This document shows, one piece after another, positions 23,699 through 32,882 of a stretch of DNA of 64,000 nucleotides. Under the pieces are notes generated by a model. That model saw only the letters and a program-made list of their open reading frames with translations, was not told where the DNA came from and did no database searches. Both the position numbers and the translations under genes were made by a program. The DNA comes from PALSA-612 sp035652235 (GTDB taxonomy: Bacteria; Actinomycetota; Thermoleophilia; Gaiellales; Gaiellaceae), in assembly GCA_035652235.1 (NCBI GenBank), contig DASREE010000042.1:1-64000 (forward strand), written 5' to 3'. Each line of letters opens with the position of its first letter. Position 1 is the stretch's first letter.

Positions 23699-24679
23699 CT
23701 ACTGACCGGTCGCAGGACGCTCGCGCCAGGCGACGACGAGCCGGCCGTCGCGCTCGTCGACTGCGGTGCCGAGCCGGGAGCAGGCGGCGCGGAAGCGGTG
23801 GCGGATCCAGGCCGCGTCGCTCCCCTCGGCGAGGCGCGTGCGGCAGCAATCGAGCTTCAGCGGCAGCGCCTCGGCCTCGGCCGGCGAGCCGTCCTCGAAG
23901 GTCACGAAGACGAGGAGGCCGAGGTCGTTGCGCACAGCGGGGTCGACGGCGTAGTCGTCGACGAAGTCGCCCAGGTCGTAGAGGACGCGGGGCTCGACGC
24001 CGTGGAAGACGTGGGCGGAGTGGCCTGCCACGAGCGAGGCGCCCGCCTCGAGCAGCGCCGCTGCGGCGCGTCTCGTCCTCGGGCGGGGGGCGACGGTCAT
24101 GTTCGGTCCCCAGTGGGGGGTGACGAGGACCGCGTCCGCGTCCGCGGCCGCCGCTCGCACCCCGTCGCGGAGCCAGCCCGGCAGCCCGCGGTCGAGCTCC
24201 GCGTAGGCGATGCCGGGCCGGTCAGGGCCGGCCGCGTACTCGGGCGGATGGTCGGCGAGCCCGAGCACGGCGAGGCGGAAGCCGTCCCGCTCGATCACGG
24301 CGGGGGCGCGCGCCCGGCGGCTGTCGGCGCCGGCCCCCACCCAGGTGATGCCGGCGGCGTCGAGGTGCTCGAACGTGTCGAGCAGGGCGCAGGCGCCGAA
24401 GTCGAGCGCGTGGTTGTTCGCGAGCGTGACGCAGTCGACGCCGAGCAGCGCCAGCGCCTCGACCGCGACCGGTGGTGCCCGGAAGAAGAAGGGCTTGCGG
24501 GGGTCCGGCCACGGCTCGCCGCGGCTGGAGATGCAGCACTCGAGGTTGAGGACGAGCGCGTCCGCCTCGTGCGCCGCCGCCACCAGCTCGGGCGCGAACA
24601 GCGCGTCCGGGGGCGCCGACCGGAGCTTCTCGGCCACGCCGCGACCGAGCATCGTGTCGCCGGCCAGGCCGAGCTTCAC
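23699..24679 (-). CDS. CapA/PgsA-family metallophosphatase-like protein
   Basis: A 326-residue CapA-family protein (calcineurin-like fold; PgsA/CapA of poly-gamma-glutamate systems). Motifs: AGDTMLGRG, NLECCISSRG, LANNHALDFG, VTPHWGPNM and AGHSAHVFHGVE. There is no signal peptide or membrane anchor, unlike capsule CapA, and no capBC partners are nearby. It is probably a soluble metal-dependent hydrolase of unknown substrate. The GTG start at 24679 leads directly into the first motif. Confidence 0.85.
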   Translation of the reverse strand: MKLGLAGDTMLGRGVAEKLRSAPPDALFAPELVAAAHEADALVLNLECCISSRGEPWPDPRKPFFFRAPPVAVEALALLGVDCVTLANNHALDFGACALLDTFEHLDAAGITWVGAGADSRRARAPAVIERDGFRLAVLGLADHPPEYAAGPDRPGIAYAELDRGLPGWLRDGVRAAAADADAVLVTPHWGPNMTVAPRPRTRRAAAALLEAGASLVAGHSAHVFHGVEPRVLYDLGDFVDDYAVDPAVRNDLGLLVFVTFEDGSPAEAEALPLKLDCCRTRLAEGSDAAWIRHRFRAACSRLGTAVDERDGRLVVAWRERPATGQ

Positions 24680-24701
24680 GCCGGCCGCGCCTCTGCGTGC
24701 C

Positions 24702-25379
24702 TCACCGGGATGGCCCGGCTCGGCCCGCCGGACGACCCGTCAGCCCGAGCGCCCGCGCCTTCGCGGCCGCCTCGAGCTGCGAGCTCGCTCCGAGCCGCCG
24801 CAGCAGCGCCTGGACGTGGTTGCGGACGGTCGGCAGGGCCAGGCCGAGCCGGGAGGCGATCTCCTTCGGTCGCACGCCCTCGGCGAGCAGGGCGAGGATC
24901 TGCCGCTGGCGCGGCGTCAGCTGGGGCTCCCAGCTCGGCGGCTGCGATGGCTCGGCGTCGGGGTGCAGCGGCCGCATCGGGTGCAGCACGACGGCGTCGT
25001 CACCGGTTCCGACGACGATCGTCGAGACCGTCACCCGCTCGATGCCCGAGGGCAGCTGCACGCGGAGGTCGGCGCAGTGCACCGGCCAGCCCTCGCGCGC
25101 GAGGCGGGCGATCGAGCAGCCGCGGTGGCAGACGAGCCCGCCGCGCGCGTCGCGGCCGCGGATCACCTCCCAGCAGTCGCGGCCGACGGCCTCCGAGGCG
25201 GGGATGCCGGACAGCTCCTCCGCGGCGGGGTTCCACTCGACGATCCGCCCGGCCCGGGTCGTGTGGAACAGCGACAGCCCCGAGCGGACGGCTGGGCCGG
25301 GGCGGGCTCGTCCACCGGACGCGCGCGGCATCGACATCTCGTCCCAGATTGTCGCATCTTCCTGAGCAATCTTGCTCAT
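24702..25379 (-). CDS. PAS-LuxR regulator with a four-cysteine PAS domain
   Basis: 225 residues: an N-terminal PAS domain (about 33-125; FHTTRAGRIVEWNPAAEELSG) and a C-terminal LuxR helix-turn-helix (about 152-215; LTPRQRQILALLAEG, TVRNHVQALLRRLGA). The PAS domain holds Cys69, Cys84, Cys88 and Cys102 (DCWEVIRGRD, VCHRGCSIAR, HC). Such spacing could bind an iron-sulfur cluster or a metal, as in the oxygen-sensing PAS of NreB, but that is inference. It is divergent from narK and the nar genes, so it is the probable local regulator. The start at 25379 overlaps a palindrome; ATGs at 25337 and 25331 are alternatives. Confidence 0.82.
   Translation of the reverse strand: MSKIAQEDATIWDEMSMPRASGGRARPGPAVRSGLSLFHTTRAGRIVEWNPAAEELSGIPASEAVGRDCWEVIRGRDARGGLVCHRGCSIARLAREGWPVHCADLRVQLPSGIERVTVSTIVVGTGDDAVVLHPMRPLHPDAEPSQPPSWEPQLTPRQRQILALLAEGVRPKEIASRLGLALPTVRNHVQALLRRLGASSQLEAAAKARALGLTGRPAGRAGPSR
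25363..25378. promoter_or_regulatory. Palindrome between the PAS-LuxR gene and narK
   Basis: TGAGCAA-TC-TTGCTCA is a perfect inverted repeat with a two-base spacer. It lies over the first codons of the longest PAS-LuxR reading frame and about 160 bases before narK. A binding site for the regulator itself (autoregulation and/or control of the nar genes) is the simplest reading. Confidence 0.5.
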
Positions 25380-25536
25380 GCGCCGACGGTGGTCCGGCGC
25401 CTAGCTTGGGCGTGCGGGAAGGCCCGTGCGGGCTTCGCCCGGGCGGATCCGGGCTTTCTACGGATGAGCGGAGTCCGGCTCGCGGAGAGAGTTCTCTGCC
25501 AACAGCCGAACAGACGACGAGGAGGGAGAAGACGCG

Positions 25537-26742
25537 ATGGGAGCGCAGCGCGGCAGCGGAGCAGGGTGGAATCTCGCCCTCGCCACGCTCGCGTTCATGC
25601 TCTGCTTCGCGGCGTGGAGCCTGATCTCGCCGTTCGCGAAGACGTTCAAGTCCGACCTCGGCCTCTCGTACGCCGAGGCGTTCTTCCTGACCGCGGTGCC
25701 GGTCGTCCTCGGCTCGCTGCTGCGCATCCCGGTCGGGACGCTCACCGACGGCTACGGCGGCCGGCGGATGTTCTCGCTGCTCCTCGCCTTCTCCGCCCTA
25801 CCGGCCGTCCTCTTCGGCTACGCCGGGAGCTACTGGGCGCTGATCGGCGTCGCCTTCCTGCTCGGCGTCGCCGGCTCGTCGTTCGCGGTCGGCGTGCCGT
25901 TCGTCGCCGGCTGGTACAGGAAGGAGCGGCAGGGCTTCGCGGTCGGCGTGTACGGCGTGGGGAACGTCGGTACGGCGGTCGCGTTCTTCAGCGCGCCGGC
26001 GATCGTCGACGCCTGGGGCCGGCCGGCGCTCGGCTGGATCACGGCGGCGGTGCTCGTCGCCGGCGCCGCGCTCTTCGTCTCCTCGGCACGCGATGCCCCC
26101 GCGCGGGGCAGGCCAGCCCACTACCGGGTCGTGCTTCGCTCCGGGTGGCGCCTGTACCGGCTCGCCGTCTTCTACTTCATCACCTTCGGCGGCTTCGTGG
26201 CGGTCTTCCTCCTCCTGCCGACGCTGCTGCAGGACTGGTTCGACAACACGAAGGGCGAGGCGAGCGCGCGTGCGGCCGGCTTCGTCATCGCCGCCACGCT
26301 GGCGCGCCCGGCCGGCGGCTGGCTCGCCGACCGCTACGGCGCCTACCCGGTGCTCGTGCTCGTGTTCGCGGCGATCGCCGTCTGCGCGGCCGTGCTCGCC
26401 GCGATCGCGCCCGCTCCGCGCATCGTCCCGGTCACGATCGCGTTCCTCGCGCTCGGCGTGGCGCTCGGCGCGGGAAGCGGAGCGGTGTTCAAGCTCGTGC
26501 CGCTCGAGTTCCCGCAGGACGCCGGCGCGGCGGCGGGCATCGTCGGCGCCGCCGGAGGGCTCGGCGGCTTCTTCCCGCCGGTGTTCGTCGGGCTGGTCAA
26601 GGACGCCGAAGGCACGTACACGTTCGGCTTCGTCGGGCTGCTCGTCTTCACGGCGATCTGTCTGACGGGCGCGGTCTGGCTGCTGCGGACGGCGCCGGAT
26701 CGGGAGCTGCGGGGGATGCCGCATGGCGGCGTCGAGGCATAG
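25537..26742 (+). CDS. narK: NarK/NasA-type nitrate/nitrite transporter (MFS)
   Basis: A 401-residue MFS carrier with about 12 spans. The nitrate-porter signatures are visible: GVAGSSFAVGVPFVAGWYRK, then GFAVGVYGVGNVGTA (residues 105-150), and a second glycine-rich motif AGIVGAAGGLGGFFPP. Strong ribosome-binding site GAGGAGGGA 11 bases before the ATG. It heads the nar operon and presumably moves nitrate in or nitrite out. Confidence 0.92.
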   Translation: MGAQRGSGAGWNLALATLAFMLCFAAWSLISPFAKTFKSDLGLSYAEAFFLTAVPVVLGSLLRIPVGTLTDGYGGRRMFSLLLAFSALPAVLFGYAGSYWALIGVAFLLGVAGSSFAVGVPFVAGWYRKERQGFAVGVYGVGNVGTAVAFFSAPAIVDAWGRPALGWITAAVLVAGAALFVSSARDAPARGRPAHYRVVLRSGWRLYRLAVFYFITFGGFVAVFLLLPTLLQDWFDNTKGEASARAAGFVIAATLARPAGGWLADRYGAYPVLVLVFAAIAVCAAVLAAIAPAPRIVPVTIAFLALGVALGAGSGAVFKLVPLEFPQDAGAAAGIVGAAGGLGGFFPPVFVGLVKDAEGTYTFGFVGLLVFTAICLTGAVWLLRTAPDRELRGMPHGGVEA

Positions 26743-27754
26743 CGGCTTCCTACGCCTGCCGCGCCGCATCGAGCCGCGGCCGCGGCGGTGGAGCGGCGCG
26801 TCGCGCCGCTGGCGCGGCCGGGAGGCGCGCTCCTCACAGCGGTGGGCGCATGACCGCGCCGTCCGCTCGACGCACGCGGTCAGCCGCGCCGTCGCCGGGC
26901 TCACGCTCGGCCTCGCGCTCCTGCATGCCGGGCCGGCGCTCGCACAGGACGGGAAGTCGATCTTCGAGCGGACGTGCGCCGGCTGCCACACGATCGGCGG
27001 CGGCGACAAGGTCGGGCCCGACCTGAAGGGGATCGGCGAGAGGGCCGGCCGGTCGTGGATCGAGCGCTTCGTCGCGGGGCCGGAGAAGGTGATCGCCTCC
27101 GGCGACCCTGTGGCGAAGGAGCTGCTCGCCAAGTACAAGGTGCCGATGCCGAACCTCGGGCTGTCCCAGTCGGAGGTGGCAGCGGTCGTCGACTTCCTGA
27201 CCGGCACGACCGGGCCCGCCCCGACGACGGCACCGGCGGCGACCGTTCCCGCCCCGACGACGGCACCGGCGGCGACCGTGCCCACGCCCAGGGCGCAGCC
27301 GCCGCGGCCACCGGCGCGGGGGGACGCGGCCAGAGGGAAGAACCTGTTCACCGGTGCCGACCGGTTCGCGAACGGCGGGCCGCCGTGTCTGTCCTGCCAC
27401 TCGATCGCGGGTATCGGCTCGTTCGGCGGCGGCGCGCTCGGACCTGACCTGACCGGCGCCGTCGCGAAGTACGGCGGCGCCTCCGGCATGCGCGGGGTGC
27501 TGGCGACGCTGCCCTTCCCGACGATGCAGCCGATCTTCCGCGGCCACGCGCTCACGAGCGCCGAGCAGACCGACCTGCTCGCCTTCCTCGCCCAGGCATC
27601 TGCCTCGAAGCGGCCCGGCTCGTCGGTCGGCCTGCTCTTCGGGCTGGGCTTCGGCGGTGTCGCCGTGCTCGTCGCCGCAACCTTCGTCGCCTGGCCGCGG
27701 CGGGCGCTGAACGTCCGCCGGAGACTCGTCGACCAATCGACAAGGAGGAGCTGA
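26723..27754 (+). CDS. Membrane-anchored dihaem cytochrome c
   Basis: 343 residues with two c-type haem sites, CAGCH (85-89) and CLSCH (223-227). They are separated by a Pro/Thr/Ala-rich linker whose coding DNA contains a two-copy repeat (TTAPAATVPAP). An internal signal segment lies at residues 55-75 (AVAGLTLGLALLHAGPALAQ) and a C-terminal membrane span near 305-328. Start ATG at 26723 overlaps narK by 20 bases and is the only usable start in frame, giving an unusually long basic N-terminus. Residues 40-53 (RWAHDRAVRSTHAV) closely match the NarG N-terminus encoded downstream. It likely carries electrons to or from the Nar complex on the outer side of the membrane. Confidence 0.86.
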   Translation: MAASRHSGFLRLPRRIEPRPRRWSGASRRWRGREARSSQRWAHDRAVRSTHAVSRAVAGLTLGLALLHAGPALAQDGKSIFERTCAGCHTIGGGDKVGPDLKGIGERAGRSWIERFVAGPEKVIASGDPVAKELLAKYKVPMPNLGLSQSEVAAVVDFLTGTTGPAPTTAPAATVPAPTTAPAATVPTPRAQPPRPPARGDAARGKNLFTGADRFANGGPPCLSCHSIAGIGSFGGGALGPDLTGAVAKYGGASGMRGVLATLPFPTMQPIFRGHALTSAEQTDLLAFLAQASASKRPGSSVGLLFGLGFGGVAVLVAATFVAWPRRALNVRRRLVDQSTRRS

Positions 27755-27756
27755 GC

Positions 27757-30700
27757 GTGGGCTGGATACAGGATCTCGTCAGCCCCAAGACCCGCCGCTG
27801 GGAGGACTTCTACCGCAACCGCTGGCAGCACGACAACGCCGTCCGCTCGACGCACGGGGTCAACTGCACCGGCGGCTGCTCGTGGATGGTGTTCGTCAAG
27901 GACGGGATCGTCACCTGGGAGATGCAGGCGGTCGACTACCCGCTGCTCGAGCCGGGGCTGCCGCCGTACGAGCCGCGCGGCTGCCAGCGCGGGATCTCCG
28001 CCTCCTGGTACGTGTACAGCCCGATCCGGGTCAAGTACCCGTACATGCGCGGGCCGCTCCAGGATCTGTGGCGGGAAGCGAAGGCTGCCCATCGCGACCC
28101 GATCGACGCCTGGGCCTCGATCGCCGGCGACCAGGCCAAGCGCGGCCGCTACCAGCGCGCGCGCGGCAAGGGCGGCTTCCGGCGGGCGAGCTGGGACGAG
28201 GTGCTGGAGCTGATCGCCGCGGCCTGCCTGTACACGGCGAAGCGCTGGGGTCCGGATCGGGTGTTCGGCTTCTCGCCGATCCCGGCGATGTCCTATCTCT
28301 CCTACGCGGGCGGCTCGCGCTTCCTGCAGCTGTTCGGCGGCGTGAACATGAGCTTCTACGACTGGTACGCCGACCTGCCGAACGCCTTCCCGGAGACGTG
28401 GGGCGACCAGACGGACGTGTGCGAGAGCGCGGACTGGTACCGCTCGAAGTACATCGTCGCGATGGGCTCGAACCTGAGCATGACCCGCACGCCGGACGTC
28501 CACTTCATCTCCGAGGCGCGCCACGAGGGAACGAAGTTCGTCGTGATCGCCCCGGACTTCAGCCAGGTCGCCAAGTACGCCGACTGGTGGATCCCTGTCC
28601 AGGCCGGCCAGGACACCGCGCTCTGGCTCGCCGTCTGCCACGTGATCCTGACCGAGTTCCACGCCAACCGGCAGGTGCCCTATTTCAGCAACTACCTGAA
28701 GCGCTACACCGACTCCCCCTTTCTCGTCCGGCTCGAGCCGGACGGAGACCGCTACCGCGCCGGGCAGTTCCTGCGCGCCGGCGAGCTAACCCGCTACAGC
28801 GGGGTCGAGAACGGCGCCTGGAAGCTGCTCGTCCACGACACGGCGAGCGGCGAGCCGCGGATGCCGAAGGGCAGCGTCGGCTTCCGCTGGGAGAAGGAGC
28901 CGGGGAAGTGGAACCTCGAGATGCAGGACGGGCTCGACGACAGCCCGATCGAGCCGCAGCTCAGCTTCCACGGCGCCGCGAACGAGGTCGTCCAGGTCGC
29001 TTTCCACGAGTTCGCCGAGCACGCGACGGCGCTGCGCGGCGTGCCGGCGAGACGGGTCGAAACGGCGGACGGACCGGTGCTGGTCGCGACCGTGTTCGAC
29101 CTGCTGATGGCGCAGTTCGGGGTCGGGCGCGGACTCCCCGGCGAGTACCCGCGAAGCTACGACGACGAGGCCGCGTACACGCCCGCCTGGCAGGAACGCT
29201 ACACGGGCATCGGCCGCGAGACGGTGATCCGGCTCGCGCGCGAGTTCGCCTCGAACGCGGAGGTGACGAACGGCAAGTCGATGGTGATCATCGGCGCCTC
29301 GATCAACCACTGGTACAACAACAACCTCTCCTACAAGGCGCCGATCACCGCCCTCATCCTCTGCGGCTGCTGCGGCGTCAACGGCGGCGGGATGAACCAC
29401 TACGTCGGCCAGGAGAAGCTGACCCTGGCCGCACCGTGGACGACGCTCGCCTTCGCCCTCGACTGGCAGAGGCCGCCCCGCCTGCAGCAGTCGCCCACCT
29501 GGCACTACGTCCACAGCGACCAGTGGCGCTACGAGGGCGAGTTCACCGACTACGCACCCGTTCCGCCGCAGGCGACGTGGGCGAAGGGGCACGCGCTCGA
29601 CCTCGAGGCGAAGGCGGTGCGGCTCGGCTGGATGCCCTTCTACCCGCAGTTCGACCGCAACCCGCTCGAGCTGGCCGGCGAGGGTGGCGACGTCGTCTCC
29701 CGGACGGTCGAGCAGCTGCAGGAGGGCAAGCTTCGCTTCGCCGTCGACGACCCGGATGCGCCCGAGAACTGGCCACGCGTCTGGTTCATCTGGCGCGGCA
29801 ACGCGATCCTGTCGAGCGCGAAGGGGCACGAGTTCTTCCTCCGCCACTACCTCGGCACGCACGACAACGTCGTCGCCGCCGAGAAGGCGAAGGAGAAGGT
29901 GCAGACGGTCACCTTCCGGGAGCCGGCTCCGCGCGGCAAGTTCGATCTCGTCGTCGACATCAACTTCCGCATGGACACCTCCGCCCTCTACTCCGACATC
30001 GTCTTGCCGACGGCGACCTGGTACGAGAAGAACGACCTGAACACGACCGATCTGCACTCGTTCATCCACCCGCTCGCCGCAGCTGTCCCGCCGGTGTGGG
30101 AGTCGAGATCGGACTGGGAGATCTTCAAGGCGCTGGCGAAGAAGGTGAGCGAGCTGGCGCCGCTCGCCTTCCCGGGCGGGAAGGTCCGCGACCTCGTCGC
30201 CGTGCCGCTCCAGCACGACTCGCCCGACGAGCTCGCCCAGGCGGAGGTGCTCGACTGGCGGCAGGGCGAGTGCGAGCCGGTCCCCGGCAGGACGATGCCG
30301 CACCTCCGCCTCGTCGACCGCGACTACGCGAACCTGTACAACCGCTTCGTCTCCTTCGGACGGCGGGCGCGCGAGGAGGGGATCTCCGGCCACGGCGTCC
30401 ACATCCCGATCGAGCGCTTCTACGACGAGCTGCTCGCCAACCCGGTCGGCGGCTCGCCCGACCCGAAGCACCTGCGCTGCGTCGAGTGGGCGGGGCAGCG
30501 CTACCCGAGCCTCGAGGACGCGCTCGACGCCGCCAACCTGCTCCTCCATCTCGCCCCGGAGACAAACGGCGAGGTCGCCCACGCCGCCTTCAGCGCCGAG
30601 GAAGAGCGGGTCGGCCTGCCGCTCGCCGACCTGGCGCAGGACGTGCGCGGCGTCCGGATGACCTTCGCCGACCTCAAGGCGCAGCCGCGGCGGACGCTGA

Positions 30701-31380
30701 TCAGCCCCTGCTGGACGGGGATGGTCAACGACGGCCGCCCCTACTCGGCCTGGTGCCTGAACGTCGAGCGGCTCGTCCCCTGGCGGACGCTGTCCGGCCG
30801 CCAGCACCTCTACCTCGACCACCCCTGGTATCTCGACTTCGGCGAGCAGCTGCCGACCTTCAAGCCGAAGCTCGACCCGCGGGCGACCGGGGACATCGTC
30901 CTCAGCCCCGGCGGCGAGGAGTGCCTGGTCCTCAACTTCATCACCCCGCACGGCAAGTGGCACATCCACTCCACCTACTACGACAACCACCGCATGCTCA
31001 CCCTCTCGCGCGGGATCGAGCCCTGCTGGCTGAACGACAAGGACGCCGCCTCGATCGGCGTCCACGACAACGACTGGGTCGAGGTCTACAACGACAACGG
31101 GGTGATGGTCACCCGCGCCGCCGTCTCCAGCCGCGTCCAGCCCGGCACCTGCATGGTCTACCACGCCCCCGAGCGGACGCTGTCCATCCCCCGCTCGCAG
31201 GTGCGCGGGGGCCGGCGCGGCGGCGGTCACAACAGCCTGACGCGGACGCGGATCAACCCGGTGCAGCTGGCCGGCGGCTACGCCCAGTTCAGCTACGGCT
31301 TCAACTACTGGGGGCCGATCGGCGTCTTCACCCGCGACACGTACGCGGTCGTGAAGAAGCTCGAGCGGCTGGAGTGGTGA
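27757..31380 (+). CDS. narG: Respiratory nitrate reductase / nitrite oxidoreductase alpha subunit
   Basis: A 1207-residue molybdopterin-bis-MGD oxidoreductase of the NarG type. The FS0 cluster motif is His33, Cys37, Cys41 and Cys76 (STHGVNCTGGC ... YEPRGCQRG). The molybdenum-ligating Asp lies in WYADLPNAFPETWGDQ (Asp207). No Tat signal, so the catalytic site faces the cytoplasm. The GTG start follows AAGGAGG. The stop codon overlaps the ATG of narH. Sequence alone does not decide between nitrate reduction and nitrite oxidation. Confidence 0.94.
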   Translation: MGWIQDLVSPKTRRWEDFYRNRWQHDNAVRSTHGVNCTGGCSWMVFVKDGIVTWEMQAVDYPLLEPGLPPYEPRGCQRGISASWYVYSPIRVKYPYMRGPLQDLWREAKAAHRDPIDAWASIAGDQAKRGRYQRARGKGGFRRASWDEVLELIAAACLYTAKRWGPDRVFGFSPIPAMSYLSYAGGSRFLQLFGGVNMSFYDWYADLPNAFPETWGDQTDVCESADWYRSKYIVAMGSNLSMTRTPDVHFISEARHEGTKFVVIAPDFSQVAKYADWWIPVQAGQDTALWLAVCHVILTEFHANRQVPYFSNYLKRYTDSPFLVRLEPDGDRYRAGQFLRAGELTRYSGVENGAWKLLVHDTASGEPRMPKGSVGFRWEKEPGKWNLEMQDGLDDSPIEPQLSFHGAANEVVQVAFHEFAEHATALRGVPARRVETADGPVLVATVFDLLMAQFGVGRGLPGEYPRSYDDEAAYTPAWQERYTGIGRETVIRLAREFASNAEVTNGKSMVIIGASINHWYNNNLSYKAPITALILCGCCGVNGGGMNHYVGQEKLTLAAPWTTLAFALDWQRPPRLQQSPTWHYVHSDQWRYEGEFTDYAPVPPQATWAKGHALDLEAKAVRLGWMPFYPQFDRNPLELAGEGGDVVSRTVEQLQEGKLRFAVDDPDAPENWPRVWFIWRGNAILSSAKGHEFFLRHYLGTHDNVVAAEKAKEKVQTVTFREPAPRGKFDLVVDINFRMDTSALYSDIVLPTATWYEKNDLNTTDLHSFIHPLAAAVPPVWESRSDWEIFKALAKKVSELAPLAFPGGKVRDLVAVPLQHDSPDELAQAEVLDWRQGECEPVPGRTMPHLRLVDRDYANLYNRFVSFGRRAREEGISGHGVHIPIERFYDELLANPVGGSPDPKHLRCVEWAGQRYPSLEDALDAANLLLHLAPETNGEVAHAAFSAEEERVGLPLADLAQDVRGVRMTFADLKAQPRRTLISPCWTGMVNDGRPYSAWCLNVERLVPWRTLSGRQHLYLDHPWYLDFGEQLPTFKPKLDPRATGDIVLSPGGEECLVLNFITPHGKWHIHSTYYDNHRMLTLSRGIEPCWLNDKDAASIGVHDNDWVEVYNDNGVMVTRAAVSSRVQPGTCMVYHAPERTLSIPRSQVRGGRRGGGHNSLTRTRINPVQLAGGYAQFSYGFNYWGPIGVFTRDTYAVVKKLERLEW

Positions 31381-32882
31381 TGGACGTCCGCGCGCAGGTG
31401 TCGATGGTCTTCCACCTCGACAAGTGCATCGGTTGCCACACCTGCTCGATCGCCTGCAAGAACATCTGGACCGACCGCAAAGGCACCGAGTACATGTGGT
31501 GGAACAACGTCGAGACGAAGCCCGGCACCGGCTACCCGACCCTGTGGGAGGACCAGGAGCGCTACAAGGGCGGCTGGGAGAAGGGACGGGGGGAGCTGAA
31601 GCTGAAGCTCCAGGGCCGCGGCCGCACGCTCGCGAACATCTTCGCCAACCCCACGTTGCCGACGATCGACGACTACTACGAGCCGTGGACGTACCAGTTC
31701 GACGAGCTGTTCAACGCCCCCGAGGGAGACGATCAGCCGACCGCCAGGCCGATCTCGATGATCACCGGCAGGCACATGGAGATCGAGGCGGGGCCGAACT
31801 GGGACGACGACCTCGGCGGCTCGACCGTCTACGCCGCCAACGACCCCAACCTCGCCGGTCTCAGCGAGCAGGAGCGGGCGCAGCTGAACGAGCTCGAGCG
31901 GATGGTCTTCTTCTACCTGCCGCGGATCTGCAACCACTGTGTCAACCCCGCCTGCGTCGCCGCCTGTCCCGCCGGGGCGATCTACAAGCGCGGCGAGGAC
32001 GGAATCGTCCTGCTCAGCCAGGACAAGTGCCGCGCCTGGCGGATGTGCATCTCCGGTTGCCCGTACAAGAAGACCTACTTCAACTGGTCGACCGGCAAGT
32101 CGGAGAAGTGCATCCTCTGCTACCCGCGCCTCGAGGCGGGCCATGCCCCCGCCTGCTTCCACTCCTGCGTCGGGCGGATCCGCTACCTCGGCCTTCTGCT
32201 CTACGACGCCGAGCGCCTCGAGCAGGCGGCGTCCGCCGACCAAGCGTCCCTCGTCCACGCCCACCGCAACCTGATCCAGGACCCGAACGACCCGGAGGTG
32301 ATCGCGGCTGCGAAGAGGAACGGGATCGGCGACGACCAGCTCGAGGCGGCCCGCAACTCGCCCGTCTACCGCTTCGTCAAGCAGTGGAAGCTGGCGCTGC
32401 CGCTCCATCCGGAGTTTCGCACCCTGCCGATGCTCTTCTACGTTCCGCCGATGCTGCCCGTGCTCGCCGCCGTCCGCAACGGCAACTACCAGATCGACGG
32501 CGACGGCGCCGCCGACCTCGAGCTGAGCTCGCTCGAGCAGGCCCGCCTGCCGCTCCGCTACCTGGCGAGCCTGTTCGCCGGGGGCAACGAGGCGGTCGTT
32601 CGCGCCGTCTACAAGAAGCTGCTTGCCGTCCGCACCTACATGCGCGCCAAGCAGGTCGGCGACGTCGACGAGGCGCGGCTCGTGCAGGCGCTCCGCGACG
32701 GGCAGACAAGCGCGGAGGAGGCGGAGGCGATCTTCCGGCTGACCTCGATGCCGACCTTCGAGGAACGCTTCGTCCTGCCCCCGCTCGCCCGCGAACGCGC
32801 GGTCGAAGCGGTCGTCGACCCCCACGCCCGTAAGCAGGAGGGCGGCTTCGGCCAACGCAAGCCGCCGGCGCGAAGATGGTGA
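31380..32882 (+). CDS. narH: Nitrate reductase beta subunit (iron-sulfur)
   Basis: A 500-residue four-cluster ferredoxin subunit. Cysteine groups in order: CIGCHTCSIACK, CNHCVNPACVAACP, CRAWRMCISGCPYKK (the Trp in place of a Cys marks the [3Fe-4S] cluster) and KCILCYPR with later PACFHSC. It passes electrons between NarI haems and NarG. The ATG at 31380 shares its A with the narG stop; the end overlaps narJ by 7 bases. Typical length and C-terminal helical region. Confidence 0.95.
   Translation: MDVRAQVSMVFHLDKCIGCHTCSIACKNIWTDRKGTEYMWWNNVETKPGTGYPTLWEDQERYKGGWEKGRGELKLKLQGRGRTLANIFANPTLPTIDDYYEPWTYQFDELFNAPEGDDQPTARPISMITGRHMEIEAGPNWDDDLGGSTVYAANDPNLAGLSEQERAQLNELERMVFFYLPRICNHCVNPACVAACPAGAIYKRGEDGIVLLSQDKCRAWRMCISGCPYKKTYFNWSTGKSEKCILCYPRLEAGHAPACFHSCVGRIRYLGLLLYDAERLEQAASADQASLVHAHRNLIQDPNDPEVIAAAKRNGIGDDQLEAARNSPVYRFVKQWKLALPLHPEFRTLPMLFYVPPMLPVLAAVRNGNYQIDGDGAADLELSSLEQARLPLRYLASLFAGGNEAVVRAVYKKLLAVRTYMRAKQVGDVDEARLVQALRDGQTSAEEAEAIFRLTSMPTFEERFVLPPLARERAVEAVVDPHARKQEGGFGQRKPPARRW

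Noticed and set aside
25485..25500. AGAGA-GT-TCTCT inverted repeat before narK
   Set aside because: Very short, simple-sequence arms; expected by chance and not clearly placed relative to a promoter.
27214..27280. CRISPR or transposon-type repeat
   Set aside because: The two copies encode the TTAPAATVPAP linker of the cytochrome and have no spacer structure; it is an in-frame coding repeat.
25798..28662. 954-codon minus-strand frame over narK, cytochrome and narG
   Set aside because: Antisense to three well-supported genes and without family similarity.
27882..32882. 1666-codon frame joining a narG shadow with narH
   Set aside because: Only the last 500 codons (from 31380) match NarH; the rest is an out-of-frame reading of narG, so no gene fusion exists.
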